Part shown: in pieces, positions 1 through 6,200 of the stretch
How positions within the stretch are numbered: the stretch's first letter is position 1
Layout of the letters: each line of letters starts with the position of its first letter
Source: Desulfobacterales bacterium
GTDB lineage: Bacteria; Desulfobacterota; DSM-4660; Desulfatiglandales; B25-G16
DNA length: 11,207 nucleotides
Reading direction: 5' to 3'
Assembly (NCBI GenBank): GCA_013375385.1
Contig: JABXJY010000062.1
Coordinates: 1 to 11,207, forward strand
Notes under the pieces: model-generated
What the model was told of the DNA's origin: nothing
Database searches by the model: none
Seen by the model: the letters and a program-made list of their open reading frames with translations, nothing else
Program-made: the position numbers and the translations under genes

Positions 1-1
1 C

Positions 2-79
2 GACTTCGCCCTGTCCGAGGAAGGTAAGAAGATCATAACCAATAGAGGCATGGTCCCCTTTACCAAGCTAGAAGACTGA
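2..79 (+). CDS. C-terminal end of a periplasmic substrate-binding protein (ABC importer), partial
   Basis: An open frame enters from the left edge and ends at the TGA at 77-79. The 25 visible residues include the pattern ALSEEGKKII followed by a short stretch and MVPF. This is the usual C-terminal helix and strand ('LSEEGQ-x-I-x-x-x-GFVP') of PBP-like substrate-binding proteins of the phosphate (PstS), molybdate/tungstate and related classes. The ligand cannot be told from this fragment. No permease or ATPase gene follows on the same strand, so if this is part of an ABC system the rest lies upstream or elsewhere. The frame and motif are seen directly; the family assignment is by resemblance only. 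Confidence 0.6.
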   Translation, partial: DFALSEEGKKIITNRGMVPFTKLED

Positions 80-326
80 CCGATAAGGACTGGCCTCTTC
101 GGGGTGCTCAATTCGCAAAAGTGATGAAGACCGACTCCGAGGAGAACATCTGCGCATCTGCTCAAGGATGGTCAAAAAACGGCTTCACGATTTCCAGGCA
201 GCTAATCCCCAGCGTTAGGCGTGCTGCGAACAAATCGCTGTTTCTTTCTAGTAGTCCCTAAGATGATAGTAACTCGCTATCTTGACCGGGCATATTTCGA
301 GATCTACTACATTTAGAGATGAAATC
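80..326. other. Intergenic stretch with no supportable gene
   Basis: From the end of the substrate-binding protein to the first inverted repeat I see no gene. The longest open run on the + strand (from about 121 to 261) gives a protein with no recognisable motif and no ribosome-binding site, and the minus strand gives nothing better. No GC hairpin followed by a T run is present that could end transcription of the upstream gene. Confidence 0.5.
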
Positions 327-430
327 TTCACCCTGTTAGATAAAACGATAAGACCTTTAGTTTACGCCTTGATACCTGACTGCTCCGGGAAAGTTATAAT
401 GCCTGTCGTTTTTATATCTAACAGGGTGAA
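327..430. repeat. 16-bp perfect inverted repeat, 72-nt spacer (hairpin or miniature repeat element)
   Basis: The arm TTCACCCTGTTAGATA at 327-342 is the exact reverse complement of TATCTAACAGGGTGAA at 415-430. A perfect 16-bp match in intergenic DNA is far beyond chance. The spacer is not palindromic and holds a TATAAT-like hexamer. The arms could be the ends of a short non-coding mobile or REP-like element, or the stem of a long leader hairpin. The phrase CTAACAGGGTGAA resembles a repeat I have seen scattered in environmental bacterial genomes, but this is recollection only. Confidence 0.7.
369..400 (+). promoter_or_regulatory. Possible sigma-70-type promoter inside the inverted-repeat loop (weak)
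   Basis: A perfect TATAAT hexamer lies at 395-400. The best upstream partner, TTGATA at 369-374, is 20 nt away, longer than the preferred 16-18 nt, so the pair is poor. If used, transcription would start near 407 and the mRNA would begin just before the right arm of the repeat at 415-430, then run through the second hairpin into the kinase gene. This is only a candidate. Confidence 0.2.
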
Positions 431-436
431 CCCTAT

Positions 437-516
437 GAAATAAGCACCCTACAGGTAACAGTACCTATTGGGGAACATATTTAACGGGGCAAGAATGACG
501 CTGTAGGGTTTATTTC
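437..516. repeat. Second inverted repeat (16-bp stem with 2-nt bulge) in the kinase leader
   Basis: GAAATAAGCACCCTACAG at 437-454 pairs with CTGTAGGGTTTATTTC at 501-516. All 16 bases of the right arm pair; the left arm carries two extra bases (GC) as a bulge. Inside the 46-nt loop, AGGTA and TACCT (453-466 region) form a small nested hairpin with an ACAG loop. The structure ends about 20 nt before the kinase start. It has no T run, so it does not look like a terminator; a leader RNA structure or the second half of a miniature element with 327-430 are both possible. Confidence 0.6.
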
Positions 517-543
517 AAGCTAATCGTAACAAAGATTGGAAAA

Positions 544-550
544 AGAGGAA
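544..550 (+). promoter_or_regulatory. Ribosome-binding site that favours the GTG start at 557
   Basis: AGAGGAA at 544-550 lies 6 nt before a GTG codon at 557, a good Shine-Dalgarno distance. The alternative TTG codon at 536 is preceded only by AACAAAGA, a poor match. This decides the start chosen for the sensor kinase. Confidence 0.55.
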
Positions 551-556
551 TATCAG

Positions 557-2494
557 GTGTTTTATTCAACCAGATCCAAGCTTATAGCAAGTTTCTTAGG
601 GGTTTCCTTTCTGGTTGGTGCTGTTTCTCTACTCATTGGTGGCCAGCTGCTTTACAAAGCAGTGCTCAGCGAGGCAACAAAGCGCGTCAGGTTAGACCTG
701 AATGCCGCCCGTGAGATATACCTTGCCCGCATCAATAGTGTCAAAGTTTCCCTCAATATCACAACGCTGGGATTTGGATTCCGCTCAGCGCTTAGGAAAT
801 ATGATGACCTGGAACTTGTTACTCGGCTCAGGCGTATGGCCCAGCACGCCGAATTGGATTTCGCCGGTATAGTCACCGGAGAAGACGAAACATTGTGCCG
901 AATTGGGCCGAATCCCGTACCGAATGAAAGGCATCAAACTGCCAACCCTATAGCAAACTTGGCGTTCGAACAGGGGATTCCCATCTCAGGAACCGTGGTT
1001 CTGAGCAACGAGTTTCTCTCTGCTGAGAGCCCCGAACTGGCCAATCAAGCCAAAATCCAGTTGCTTCCCTCACCGAAGGCAGCTCCGAGAGCTGAGAAGG
1101 AGGAACCGTCGGGAATGGCACTCGCGGCTGCCATTCCGGTCTTCGAGGGCGATGACCTGCTTGGTATTCTTTATGGCGGAATTCTTCTAAACCGAAGTCA
1201 AAAGATAGTCGACAAAGTGCGAGACGCAGTGTTTCAGCAGGAGGTATACAAAGGTCGCAGCATAGGAACAGCTACTATCTTTTTCAATGACCTCCGCATC
1301 TCAACAAATGTCTCCACCTTGGACGGAAAGCGGGCGATAGGAACACGAGTCTCGAAAGAGGTTAAAGACCATGTCCTTGAAAAGGGTGTAACGTGGACAG
1401 AGCGGGCATTTGTTGTAAACGACTGGTACATAACAGCATATGAACCCATCGAAGACATTTTTGGCAAGAGAGTGGGCATGCTTTATGTGGGAATTCTGGA
1501 GGCGCAGTACATTGACATCGTGAAAAAGGTCCTTACCGTTTTCGTACTCATAACTGTGGCTGGCATGGCATTGGCGATTGGGTTGGGATACATCCTGGCA
1601 GACAAGATCATGAGCCCGGTGCACCGGTTGATAAAGGCCAGCCAACAGGTTTCCGAGGGCAATCTATCGCCGGAGGTTGGGCCTCTATCAAAGGATGAGA
1701 TAGGTGTCTTACAAAATACCTTTAAGGACATGATAGTATCTCTCCAGGAACGTGATAGACGCAGTAGGGCAGAGAGCGAAGACCGACTCCTTCAGTCTGA
1801 AAAACAGGCCAGCATCGGAAGACTTGCGGCAGGCGTTGCTCACGAAATAAACAACCCGCTAACAGGTGTATTAACCTTTACTCACATGCTGCTGCGACGT
1901 AAAGATATAGGAGATGATATTCGGTCTGATCTTCAGACAATAGCCAAAGCTACGGAACGGGTCAGGAGGATTGTTAAGGGTCTACTCGATTTCTCCCGAC
2001 AGACAAAGCTTGATCGAGAGCCAACAGAGATAAACCGGCTTGTCCGTTCCACCATTTCGCTGATGGAAAACCAGGCACTGTTAAAAGGGGTAGGTATAGA
2101 ATTCAATCCAGGGAAAAATTTACCCATGCTTACTCTGGACCGCAGCCAGTTCCAAAGTGCGCTATTAAATCTGATCATAAACGCGCTTGATGCTACTGAA
2201 ACGGGTGGCAATGTCATAGTATCTACCGGTATCACCTTATCTGCAAGCGACGCCGGTCAGAAGGTTGTTGAGATTGCCATTGCTGATACTGGTTGTGGTA
2301 TACCACCGGAGGATCTTGACAAATTGTTCGATCCCTTTTTTTCTACAAAAGGGATAGGCCAGGGTACCGGACTTGGTCTGGCAGTTTCCTTTGGGATCGT
2401 ACAGAGACACGGGGGAACAATTTGGGTTCAAAGCGAGGTTGGCAGTGGGAGTACTTTTACAATCCGGCTTCCACTAGAGGGGCAGAGGGAATAA
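557..2494 (+). CDS. Membrane sensor histidine kinase with periplasmic Cache domain, HAMP, HisKA and HATPase
   Basis: Inner-membrane kinase that would sense a periplasmic ligand and phosphorylate a response regulator. Numbering from the GTG at 557 (645 aa): transmembrane helix 1 at about 10-29; a large periplasmic region at about 30-324 of the double-Cache (Cache_3-Cache_2) type, with its typical end WYITAYEPI...GMLYVGILEAQY; transmembrane helix 2 at about 325-347; HAMP at about 345-400; the H-box GVAHEINNPLTG with phospho-acceptor His429; N-box NLIINALDA (Asn542); G1 box DTGCGIP (Asp577); F-box FDPFFSTK; G2 box GQGTGLGL. All catalytic boxes are intact. The in-frame TTG at 536 would add seven residues but lacks a good ribosome site. 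The receiver gene follows after one base, so the two are co-transcribed and almost certainly partners. The ligand is unknown; Cache domains often bind small organic acids or amino acids. Confidence 0.93.
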   Translation: MFYSTRSKLIASFLGVSFLVGAVSLLIGGQLLYKAVLSEATKRVRLDLNAAREIYLARINSVKVSLNITTLGFGFRSALRKYDDLELVTRLRRMAQHAELDFAGIVTGEDETLCRIGPNPVPNERHQTANPIANLAFEQGIPISGTVVLSNEFLSAESPELANQAKIQLLPSPKAAPRAEKEEPSGMALAAAIPVFEGDDLLGILYGGILLNRSQKIVDKVRDAVFQQEVYKGRSIGTATIFFNDLRISTNVSTLDGKRAIGTRVSKEVKDHVLEKGVTWTERAFVVNDWYITAYEPIEDIFGKRVGMLYVGILEAQYIDIVKKVLTVFVLITVAGMALAIGLGYILADKIMSPVHRLIKASQQVSEGNLSPEVGPLSKDEIGVLQNTFKDMIVSLQERDRRSRAESEDRLLQSEKQASIGRLAAGVAHEINNPLTGVLTFTHMLLRRKDIGDDIRSDLQTIAKATERVRRIVKGLLDFSRQTKLDREPTEINRLVRSTISLMENQALLKGVGIEFNPGKNLPMLTLDRSQFQSALLNLIINALDATETGGNVIVSTGITLSASDAGQKVVEIAIADTGCGIPPEDLDKLFDPFFSTKGIGQGTGLGLAVSFGIVQRHGGTIWVQSEVGSGSTFTIRLPLEGQRE

Positions 2495-2495
2495 C

Positions 2496-2870
2496 ATGAA
2501 AATAATGGTTGTAGATGACGAAGGCATTGTCCTTGATAGCTGTCGGCGGGTACTTGAGGCAGACGGCTTTCAGGTATTACTCGTCACCTCTGCTGATAAG
2601 GCCCTTGCGGCAATTCAGGATCAAGAGCCCGCTCTCCTCCTTGTAGACATAAAAATGCCCGAGCGCGATGGTATGTATCTTATGAGAGAGGTCAAGGAAA
2701 AATGGCCGGATATACCCATTATAGTCATGAGTGGCTATCATACAGCAGAGACAGTTAAAGAAGCTGTTAAGATGGGGGCTACCACCTTTATTGCCAAACC
2801 ATTTACACCTGACGAACTCCTTGAAACACTCCGCCAGGTCATTCAAAAGAAGGAAAGCCCTGGTAATTGA
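2496..2870 (+). CDS. Single-domain (CheY-like) response regulator
   Basis: Receiver-only protein of 124 aa, the expected size for a stand-alone receiver domain. Acidic pocket Asp7, Asp8, Glu9; phospho-acceptor Asp51 in LLVDIKMPERDG; switch Ser79 in VMSG; conserved Lys101 in AKPFTPDEL. Every key residue is present. Its ATG follows the kinase stop codon (2492-2494) by one base, so it should accept phosphate from that kinase. There is no DNA-binding or enzymatic output domain, so it acts by protein contact or as a phosphorelay step. The last codons (from about 2854) overlap in another frame the start of a broken second receiver, so its tail KKESPGN may be a product of the same damage. Confidence 0.93.
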   Translation: MKIMVVDDEGIVLDSCRRVLEADGFQVLLVTSADKALAAIQDQEPALLLVDIKMPERDGMYLMREVKEKWPDIPIIVMSGYHTAETVKEAVKMGATTFIAKPFTPDELLETLRQVIQKKESPGN

Positions 2871-3107
2871 TGACGAACAGGTTGTCTTGGACAGTGGTAG
2901 CAGATACCGGCCGATGACAATCGCGAGGTCCGTGTCTCGCTGAGCTGACGGGAGGGACTTGACTAGGCCATCGAGAGACAGTACGACATTGTCCTGACCG
3001 ACATCCGTATGCCGGACATCGAGGGCATGAAAGTCCTCAGGGATGTCAAGACCTCCAAGCCATCCCTTCCGGTTTTCATCATCACCGGTTATGCAACAGT
3101 CAAGTCA
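2854..3107 (+). pseudogene. Remnant of a second response-regulator receiver domain (frameshift, two stops, 3' loss)
   Basis: One reading frame gives KALVIDDEQVVLDSGSRY from 2854, a clear receiver N-terminus with the acidic Asp-Asp-Glu trio, and dies at TGA 2941-2943. From 2913 a different frame gives DDNREVRVSLS, a TGA at 2946-2948, REGLD, a TAG at 2964-2966, then AIERQYDIVLTDIRMPDIEG (phospho-Asp present), MKVLRDVK and SLPVFIITGYATVKS. Receiver similarity stops at 3107: the conserved Lys and last helix are gone, and the sequence runs straight into the leader of the next gene. One frameshift, two in-frame stops and a 3' truncation make this a dead gene. It may once have been a stand-alone receiver or the start of a longer regulator. 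It is related to, but not a copy of, the intact receiver just upstream. Confidence 0.85.
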
Positions 3108-3148
3108 TATGAAAATCTAATTCTTTATTTGGAAGGGAGGTATTTCTC

Positions 3149-3442
3149 ATGAAAGCTTTTCTTTATAGACTACTTACCTCCATAACCATGGTCTATCTGT
3201 TGATCCCGGCCCCAGTCTCGGCTGGCGGTAAAAAGGCGAAACCCTTGGTTCATGTAGCTGATACCCGGGTCCTTTCAGGTACTTATCTCTACTTTGCCAA
3301 CATGTATAATGAGAATCTCCTGTTGTTTGGCATCTGGACGGTCGTCGTTCTCACGGCCCTCGGTTCTGGAATCGGATTTCTTATGGACATAATCATGTCA
3401 AAGATAGGACTGGATCTGAGGTCCCGAGAGTTGAGGGAATAA
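3149..3442 (+). CDS. Small exported/membrane protein (97 aa) of unknown function beside the TauE/SafE gene
   Basis: I cannot name this protein. Residues 1-25 look like a signal peptide or first helix (positive start, hydrophobic core, ending PVSA before GGKKAKP). Residues about 26-56 would be periplasmic, with VADTR and LSGTYLYFANMYNEN. A hydrophobic helix covers about 57-80, and a short charged tail (RSRELRE) would lie in the cytoplasm. The ATG at 3149 has a strong ribosome site (GGGAGG within 3131-3140). As I recall, similar short proteins with 'ADTR-x-LSG' near the N-terminus sit just before TauE/SafE genes in Desulfobacterota, so it may be a transporter partner; that is inference from context. 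Confidence 0.75.
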   Translation: MKAFLYRLLTSITMVYLLIPAPVSAGGKKAKPLVHVADTRVLSGTYLYFANMYNENLLLFGIWTVVVLTALGSGIGFLMDIIMSKIGLDLRSRELRE

Positions 3443-3458
3443 TAGGATACGAAACAGA

Positions 3459-3518
3459 CCCCGTTACACAGGTTCAGTCAACAGGCGGTATCACGTCTAA
3501 AGCGCTTATTTAATGGGG
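3459..3518. repeat. Short inverted repeat, possibly a worn copy of the 327-430 element
   Basis: CCCCGTTA at 3459-3466 can pair with TAATGGGG at 3511-3518 (eight pairs with one G-U). The right arm continues as TAATGGGGTGAA, close to the TAACAGGGTGAA right arm at 419-430, and the left arm CCCCGTTA resembles CCCTGTTA of the other left arm. It lies in the 143-bp gap before the TauE/SafE gene, which otherwise contains nothing but that gene's ribosome site. The match is short, so this is tentative. Confidence 0.25.
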
Positions 3519-3585
3519 TGAAGAACGAAATCGAAGAGAGGGCAGACGTCAACTTGGTGGTTATGATGAAAAGGAGATTCAACTG

Positions 3586-4617
3586 ATGGAAGCTTCAGCC
3601 TGGTATATGATGTACATGCCAATTTCGGGAATAGAAATCTTTTGGCCGGGCCTCGTCCTCATAGGATTTGCCGTTGGCGTCATCGGCGGATTTTTTGGCA
3701 TGGGGGGCGCCTGGCTAGTGACCCCGGGGCTCAACATTTTGGGTTTTCCTATGGCCTTTGCTATCGGAACAGACATTGCCCATATTGCCGGAAAATCCAT
3801 GATTGCCACCATCCGGCATGCAAAGTTCGGCAACGTGGATGTCCCGCTTGGCCTTGCCATGCTCATTTTCACCATGCTCGGGATTGAGATCGGGGCCAGA
3901 ATCGTTATATACTTAGAGGCAATAGGGCTTGTCGGACCCGTGGTGAGGTGGGTCTACGTCGGCTTCCTTGCCTGCATCTTTTTGATGGTTCTCACGGATA
4001 TTCTCAAGAAGCGCAGGAGGGAAAGGGAAAAGATAGGAGAGGAAGATAAGTTAAAGGGCGGAATCGACTGGGCCTCTACCCTCCACAAGATCAGAATACC
4101 CCCTATGATGCATTTTGAGATGGCAGGCATATATTGTTCTCTATGGCTGCCGGGATTAGTTGGCTTTGTCACTGGTATCCTGGCAGGATTCCTCGGCATC
4201 GGTGGTGGTATGCTCCGCATGCCAGCCCTGATCTACCTTGTTGGGTGTCCCACGCACGTGGCGGTGGGTACAGACCTCTTTGAAGTAATGGTCTCAGGGC
4301 TTTACGGGGCCTTTACCTACACCCTGAAGGGGCGGATTGAGCTGATCGCGGTGGTCGTCATGCTCTGCGGTGCCGCTGTAGGTGCCCAGATAGGAACAGT
4401 AGCCACCAAATACAGCAGGGGGATGGGCATCCGGTTCTGGTTCATGGTTTGCATTGTTGTCTGCATGATCTCCATTATCTTTAAGCAGTACGGTCTTACT
4501 TTAATTGCTGGGATTCTTATTCTAGCAGTGGTAGCCCTCGTCTGCGCAATTATTATGGGGATTATGTTTAAGGGCGCCGCAGTAGAGCTCAGGGAAAAGA
4601 AGGCGGCGGGAAAGTAG
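3586..4617 (+). CDS. TauE/SafE (TSUP) family anion transporter, probable sulfite/organosulfonate exporter
   Basis: Polytopic inner-membrane protein of 343 aa. It shows the internal duplication typical of the family: the first repeat carries GGFFGMGGAWLVTP (residues about 34-47) and the second AGFLGIGGGMLRMPAL (about 200-215). Each is followed by a GTD motif (61-63 and 228-230). About eight hydrophobic helices are visible, with a charged cytoplasmic loop at about 139-172. Known relatives move sulfite, sulfoacetate, taurine-derived anions and other small anions, usually as exporters. The substrate here cannot be read from sequence. The ATG at 3586 is preceded by AAGGAG at 3571-3576. It is the central transporter of the block started by the sensor kinase, and is followed 28 bp later by a small secreted protein, suggesting a shared transcript. 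Confidence 0.9.
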   Translation: MEASAWYMMYMPISGIEIFWPGLVLIGFAVGVIGGFFGMGGAWLVTPGLNILGFPMAFAIGTDIAHIAGKSMIATIRHAKFGNVDVPLGLAMLIFTMLGIEIGARIVIYLEAIGLVGPVVRWVYVGFLACIFLMVLTDILKKRRREREKIGEEDKLKGGIDWASTLHKIRIPPMMHFEMAGIYCSLWLPGLVGFVTGILAGFLGIGGGMLRMPALIYLVGCPTHVAVGTDLFEVMVSGLYGAFTYTLKGRIELIAVVVMLCGAAVGAQIGTVATKYSRGMGIRFWFMVCIVVCMISIIFKQYGLTLIAGILILAVVALVCAIIMGIMFKGAAVELREKKAAGK

Positions 4618-4645
4618 GCGCAAGTTGAGAAAAGGAGCAAACCGT

Positions 4646-4987
4646 ATGGTAAAGACCAACTTGTTATCCACAGTGCTAACCATAACCATAGCCGTTGCCT
4701 TAGTAATACCTGCGGCCGTGGCTGCGGAAGTGGTACAGGGAAAATGTGTGGCAATAGATGAGAAAAAGAAGACCTATACTATTGAGATATACGACACGAC
4801 CAAGGACAAAGAACATCCCTATGGCAGGTCAACCAATAAGACCATCGTAATCAACTATTCCAAGGCCCTGGTTGGTAAGGATCCTGAAGTCGGGGATATC
4901 CTCAGGGCGGCATACAAGGCCGAGGGACCGGAGAACGTGGCTATAAGGGTGATGAATGTAACAAAACAGGATATTATGAGGAAATAG
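4646..4987 (+). CDS. Small secreted protein (113 aa) of unknown function
   Basis: I do not recognise a named family. The start is set at ATG 4646 because AAAAGGAG lies at 4630-4637; an in-frame TTG at 4625 would put the ribosome site inside the gene. Residues 1-27 form a clear signal peptide (MVKT, hydrophobic core, AAVAA cleavage region). The mature part of about 86 aa is mostly predicted beta strand (VVQGKCVAIDEKKKTYTIEIYD, written here as two strands VVQGKCVAID and KKTYTIEIYD), then a conserved-looking DKEHPYGRSTNKT loop, VGDILRAAY and VAIRVMNVTKQD, as in a small OB-like barrel. It has one cysteine (Cys33). It follows the TauE/SafE gene by 28 bp and probably works with it in the periplasm. 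Function is inferred from position only. Confidence 0.75.
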   Translation: MVKTNLLSTVLTITIAVALVIPAAVAAEVVQGKCVAIDEKKKTYTIEIYDTTKDKEHPYGRSTNKTIVINYSKALVGKDPEVGDILRAAYKAEGPENVAIRVMNVTKQDIMRK

Positions 4988-5001
4988 AAAGGAGCAACTG
5001 C

Positions 5002-5030
5002 AGGGTTCAGCTTAATCTCAGGCTGACCCT
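5002..5030 (+). promoter_or_regulatory. Intergenic hairpin between the 113-aa and 65-aa genes
   Basis: AGGGTTCAGC at 5002-5011 pairs with GCTGACCCT at 5022-5030, nine pairs with one bulged T and a 10-nt loop. No T run follows, so it is not a classical terminator. It could stabilise or tune the downstream part of a shared transcript. Confidence 0.4.
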
Positions 5031-5057
5031 CCAGGCTTCACGGACTAAGGAGATGGT

Positions 5058-5255
5058 ATGAACACCAAACAAAAGATAGTAATAGTCGTAGTGGATGCTC
5101 TTGTTTTCGCGGAACTCTTTTACAGTATTATGCAGGGCAAGGAAAACCCCGAATATATAACGCCCATTTTCTTTCAGAATTTTATTCCCTTAGTCCTCAT
5201 CACCCTTATCCTCGGGAAAATCCTGGTTAAGAGACTGAGGGCAGAAAGCGAATAG
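5058..5255 (+). CDS. 65-aa two-helix membrane protein of unknown function
   Basis: A short protein with two hydrophobic helices, at about residues 6-25 and 40-56, joined by a polar loop (MQGKENPEYITP) and ending in a basic-acidic tail (KRLRAESE). By the positive-inside rule both ends would face the cytoplasm. The ATG has a clear ribosome site (AAGGAG near 5047-5052). It is not a family I can name. Its place between a secreted protein and a larger membrane protein in the TauE/SafE block suggests an accessory subunit of the transporter. A real gene is likely, given the start context and the compact two-helix layout. Confidence 0.7.
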   Translation: MNTKQKIVIVVVDALVFAELFYSIMQGKENPEYITPIFFQNFIPLVLITLILGKILVKRLRAESE

Positions 5256-5260
5256 AAACT

Positions 5261-5272
5261 CTGAGGCCTCAG
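5261..5272. promoter_or_regulatory. 12-bp perfect palindrome just after the 65-aa gene
   Basis: CTGAGGCCTCAG at 5261-5272 is a perfect palindrome five bases after the stop codon of the 65-aa gene and 48 bases before the next start. As DNA it could be a dimeric regulator's site. As RNA a fully paired hairpin is not possible without opening the centre, leaving a 4-bp stem, so a protein-binding site is the more natural reading. It could also be chance. Confidence 0.25.
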
Positions 5273-5319
5273 CGTCTTTACAGGGGTTATGCTGCTTCGC
5301 ACCATACTGTGCACTACCC

Positions 5320-6108
5320 ATGAAACTCCAAAGACTTACACTGTGGATCAAAGTGATCGGTAGATTGGGAGCCCTTTTGGGGGTGTTGGCCCTCCTGCTG
5401 GTGGCTGATGCCTTTATCGACGGGACAGACCGGTCCGCCAATATCTTTTCCGGCTATCCAGGCATGAGTCAGCCCATATCCGGAAAGTCGTCTCGGCGGA
5501 TAAAATCGATTCAGCAGCTTTCCTCTATGGCTTCTTCCAAAGGGATTATATTGCGTTTTGCCGGTACGGAAAATAGTGTCTGGCACAACGCCTGGCACGG
5601 CACCCTGGAAATCGGCCCATCGCTTGTGCCTGGCAGTCATAGTCTATCTGTGAGCTGCCTGGCAGAGATTCCTGAAAAAAGGATCACCCAGTACACAATC
5701 CGCGTTTACGAGGACACCTCTGCCTACAGAAGGCACCTCAGGTCATATGTTCGGCGGCATTGGGGGGTGTCTCCTTGGTGGATTTGTCTAAGTATCCTCC
5801 CTTTCTTTGCCCTCTGCTTTGTGCTCTCCTATTACCTCTCCAGTGGGAAAGCATCCCTTATGGCTGCTTTAGGCCGGACGGAGATATTCAAGCTCAAGCA
5901 ATCCGGCGAACATTCGTTAATCTCTTTTGGTCTGGGAAGTAAGCATGGCATCCAACAGGCTGATTTGCTCTCTGTCTATTCGCCGGATGGAGCTAAGGTG
6001 GGGACTGCTAAAGTGCGAGATGTATTTCCACAACATTCAGTAGCTATCGCCCCCACATGGCAGCAGGTCAAGCCAGGTTATGAAATCAGGCTCGGGTCAA
6101 GAGAATAG
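5320..6108 (+). CDS. Bitopic membrane protein (262 aa) with periplasmic and cytoplasmic beta-rich domains, unknown function
   Basis: I do not recognise a named family. Residues 1-10 are basic, helix 1 spans about 11-31, and about 32-150 would be periplasmic and beta-rich (LEIGPSLVPGSHSLSVSCLAE, seen as separate strands, with ITQYTIRVYED). Helix 2 spans about 152-174, preceded by a Trp-rich edge (WGVSPWW). The cytoplasmic part (175-262) contains FGLGSKHGIQQADLLSVYS, then GAKVGTAKVRDV and VKPGYEIRLGS. This resembles the small beta-barrel modules ('G-x-KHG-x-x-x-GD-x-L-x-V...G-x-A-x-V') found at the ends of some envelope proteins. No good ribosome site precedes the ATG at 5320, so translation may be coupled or weak. 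The start is supported by the immediate positive-then-hydrophobic N-terminus. It lies 64 bp after the 65-aa gene in the same module. Confidence 0.75.
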   Translation: MKLQRLTLWIKVIGRLGALLGVLALLLVADAFIDGTDRSANIFSGYPGMSQPISGKSSRRIKSIQQLSSMASSKGIILRFAGTENSVWHNAWHGTLEIGPSLVPGSHSLSVSCLAEIPEKRITQYTIRVYEDTSAYRRHLRSYVRRHWGVSPWWICLSILPFFALCFVLSYYLSSGKASLMAALGRTEIFKLKQSGEHSLISFGLGSKHGIQQADLLSVYSPDGAKVGTAKVRDVFPQHSVAIAPTWQQVKPGYEIRLGSRE

Positions 6109-6115
6109 TAATGCG

Positions 6116-6161
6116 GTGTGGTCTGTTTTCTTCCTGATCTCAATATCTTTTCAGCCCACAC
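6116..6161 (+). promoter_or_regulatory. Imperfect hairpin after the 262-aa gene
   Basis: GTGTGGTCTG at 6116-6125 and CAGCCCACAC at 6152-6161 pair at nine of ten positions (the T-C pair is the exception), leaving a 26-nt loop. The loop is T-rich but no T run follows the right arm. It may mark the 3' end of the upstream message; evidence for termination is weak. Confidence 0.25.
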
Positions 6162-6200
6162 TCAGATTTCCTGGGGTAGCTGATTTACGAAGCGAGGAGA

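Noticed and set aside
212..222. GTTAGGC resembling an integron attC core site
   Set aside because: No inverted partner core (GCCTAAC-like) at a suitable distance and no integron genes nearby.
121..261. Short open frame after the substrate-binding protein fragment
   Set aside because: No ribosome site, no hydrophobic or domain pattern, unlike any protein I know.
2731..2943. 70-aa open frame overlapping the receiver gene
   Set aside because: Its first part is only the out-of-frame shadow of the intact receiver; its last part is the start of the dead second receiver and is listed as a pseudogene instead.
3518..3586. 22-codon frame starting GTG and overlapping the TauE/SafE start
   Set aside because: No ribosome site and no recognisable pattern; the overlap with the ATG is likely chance.
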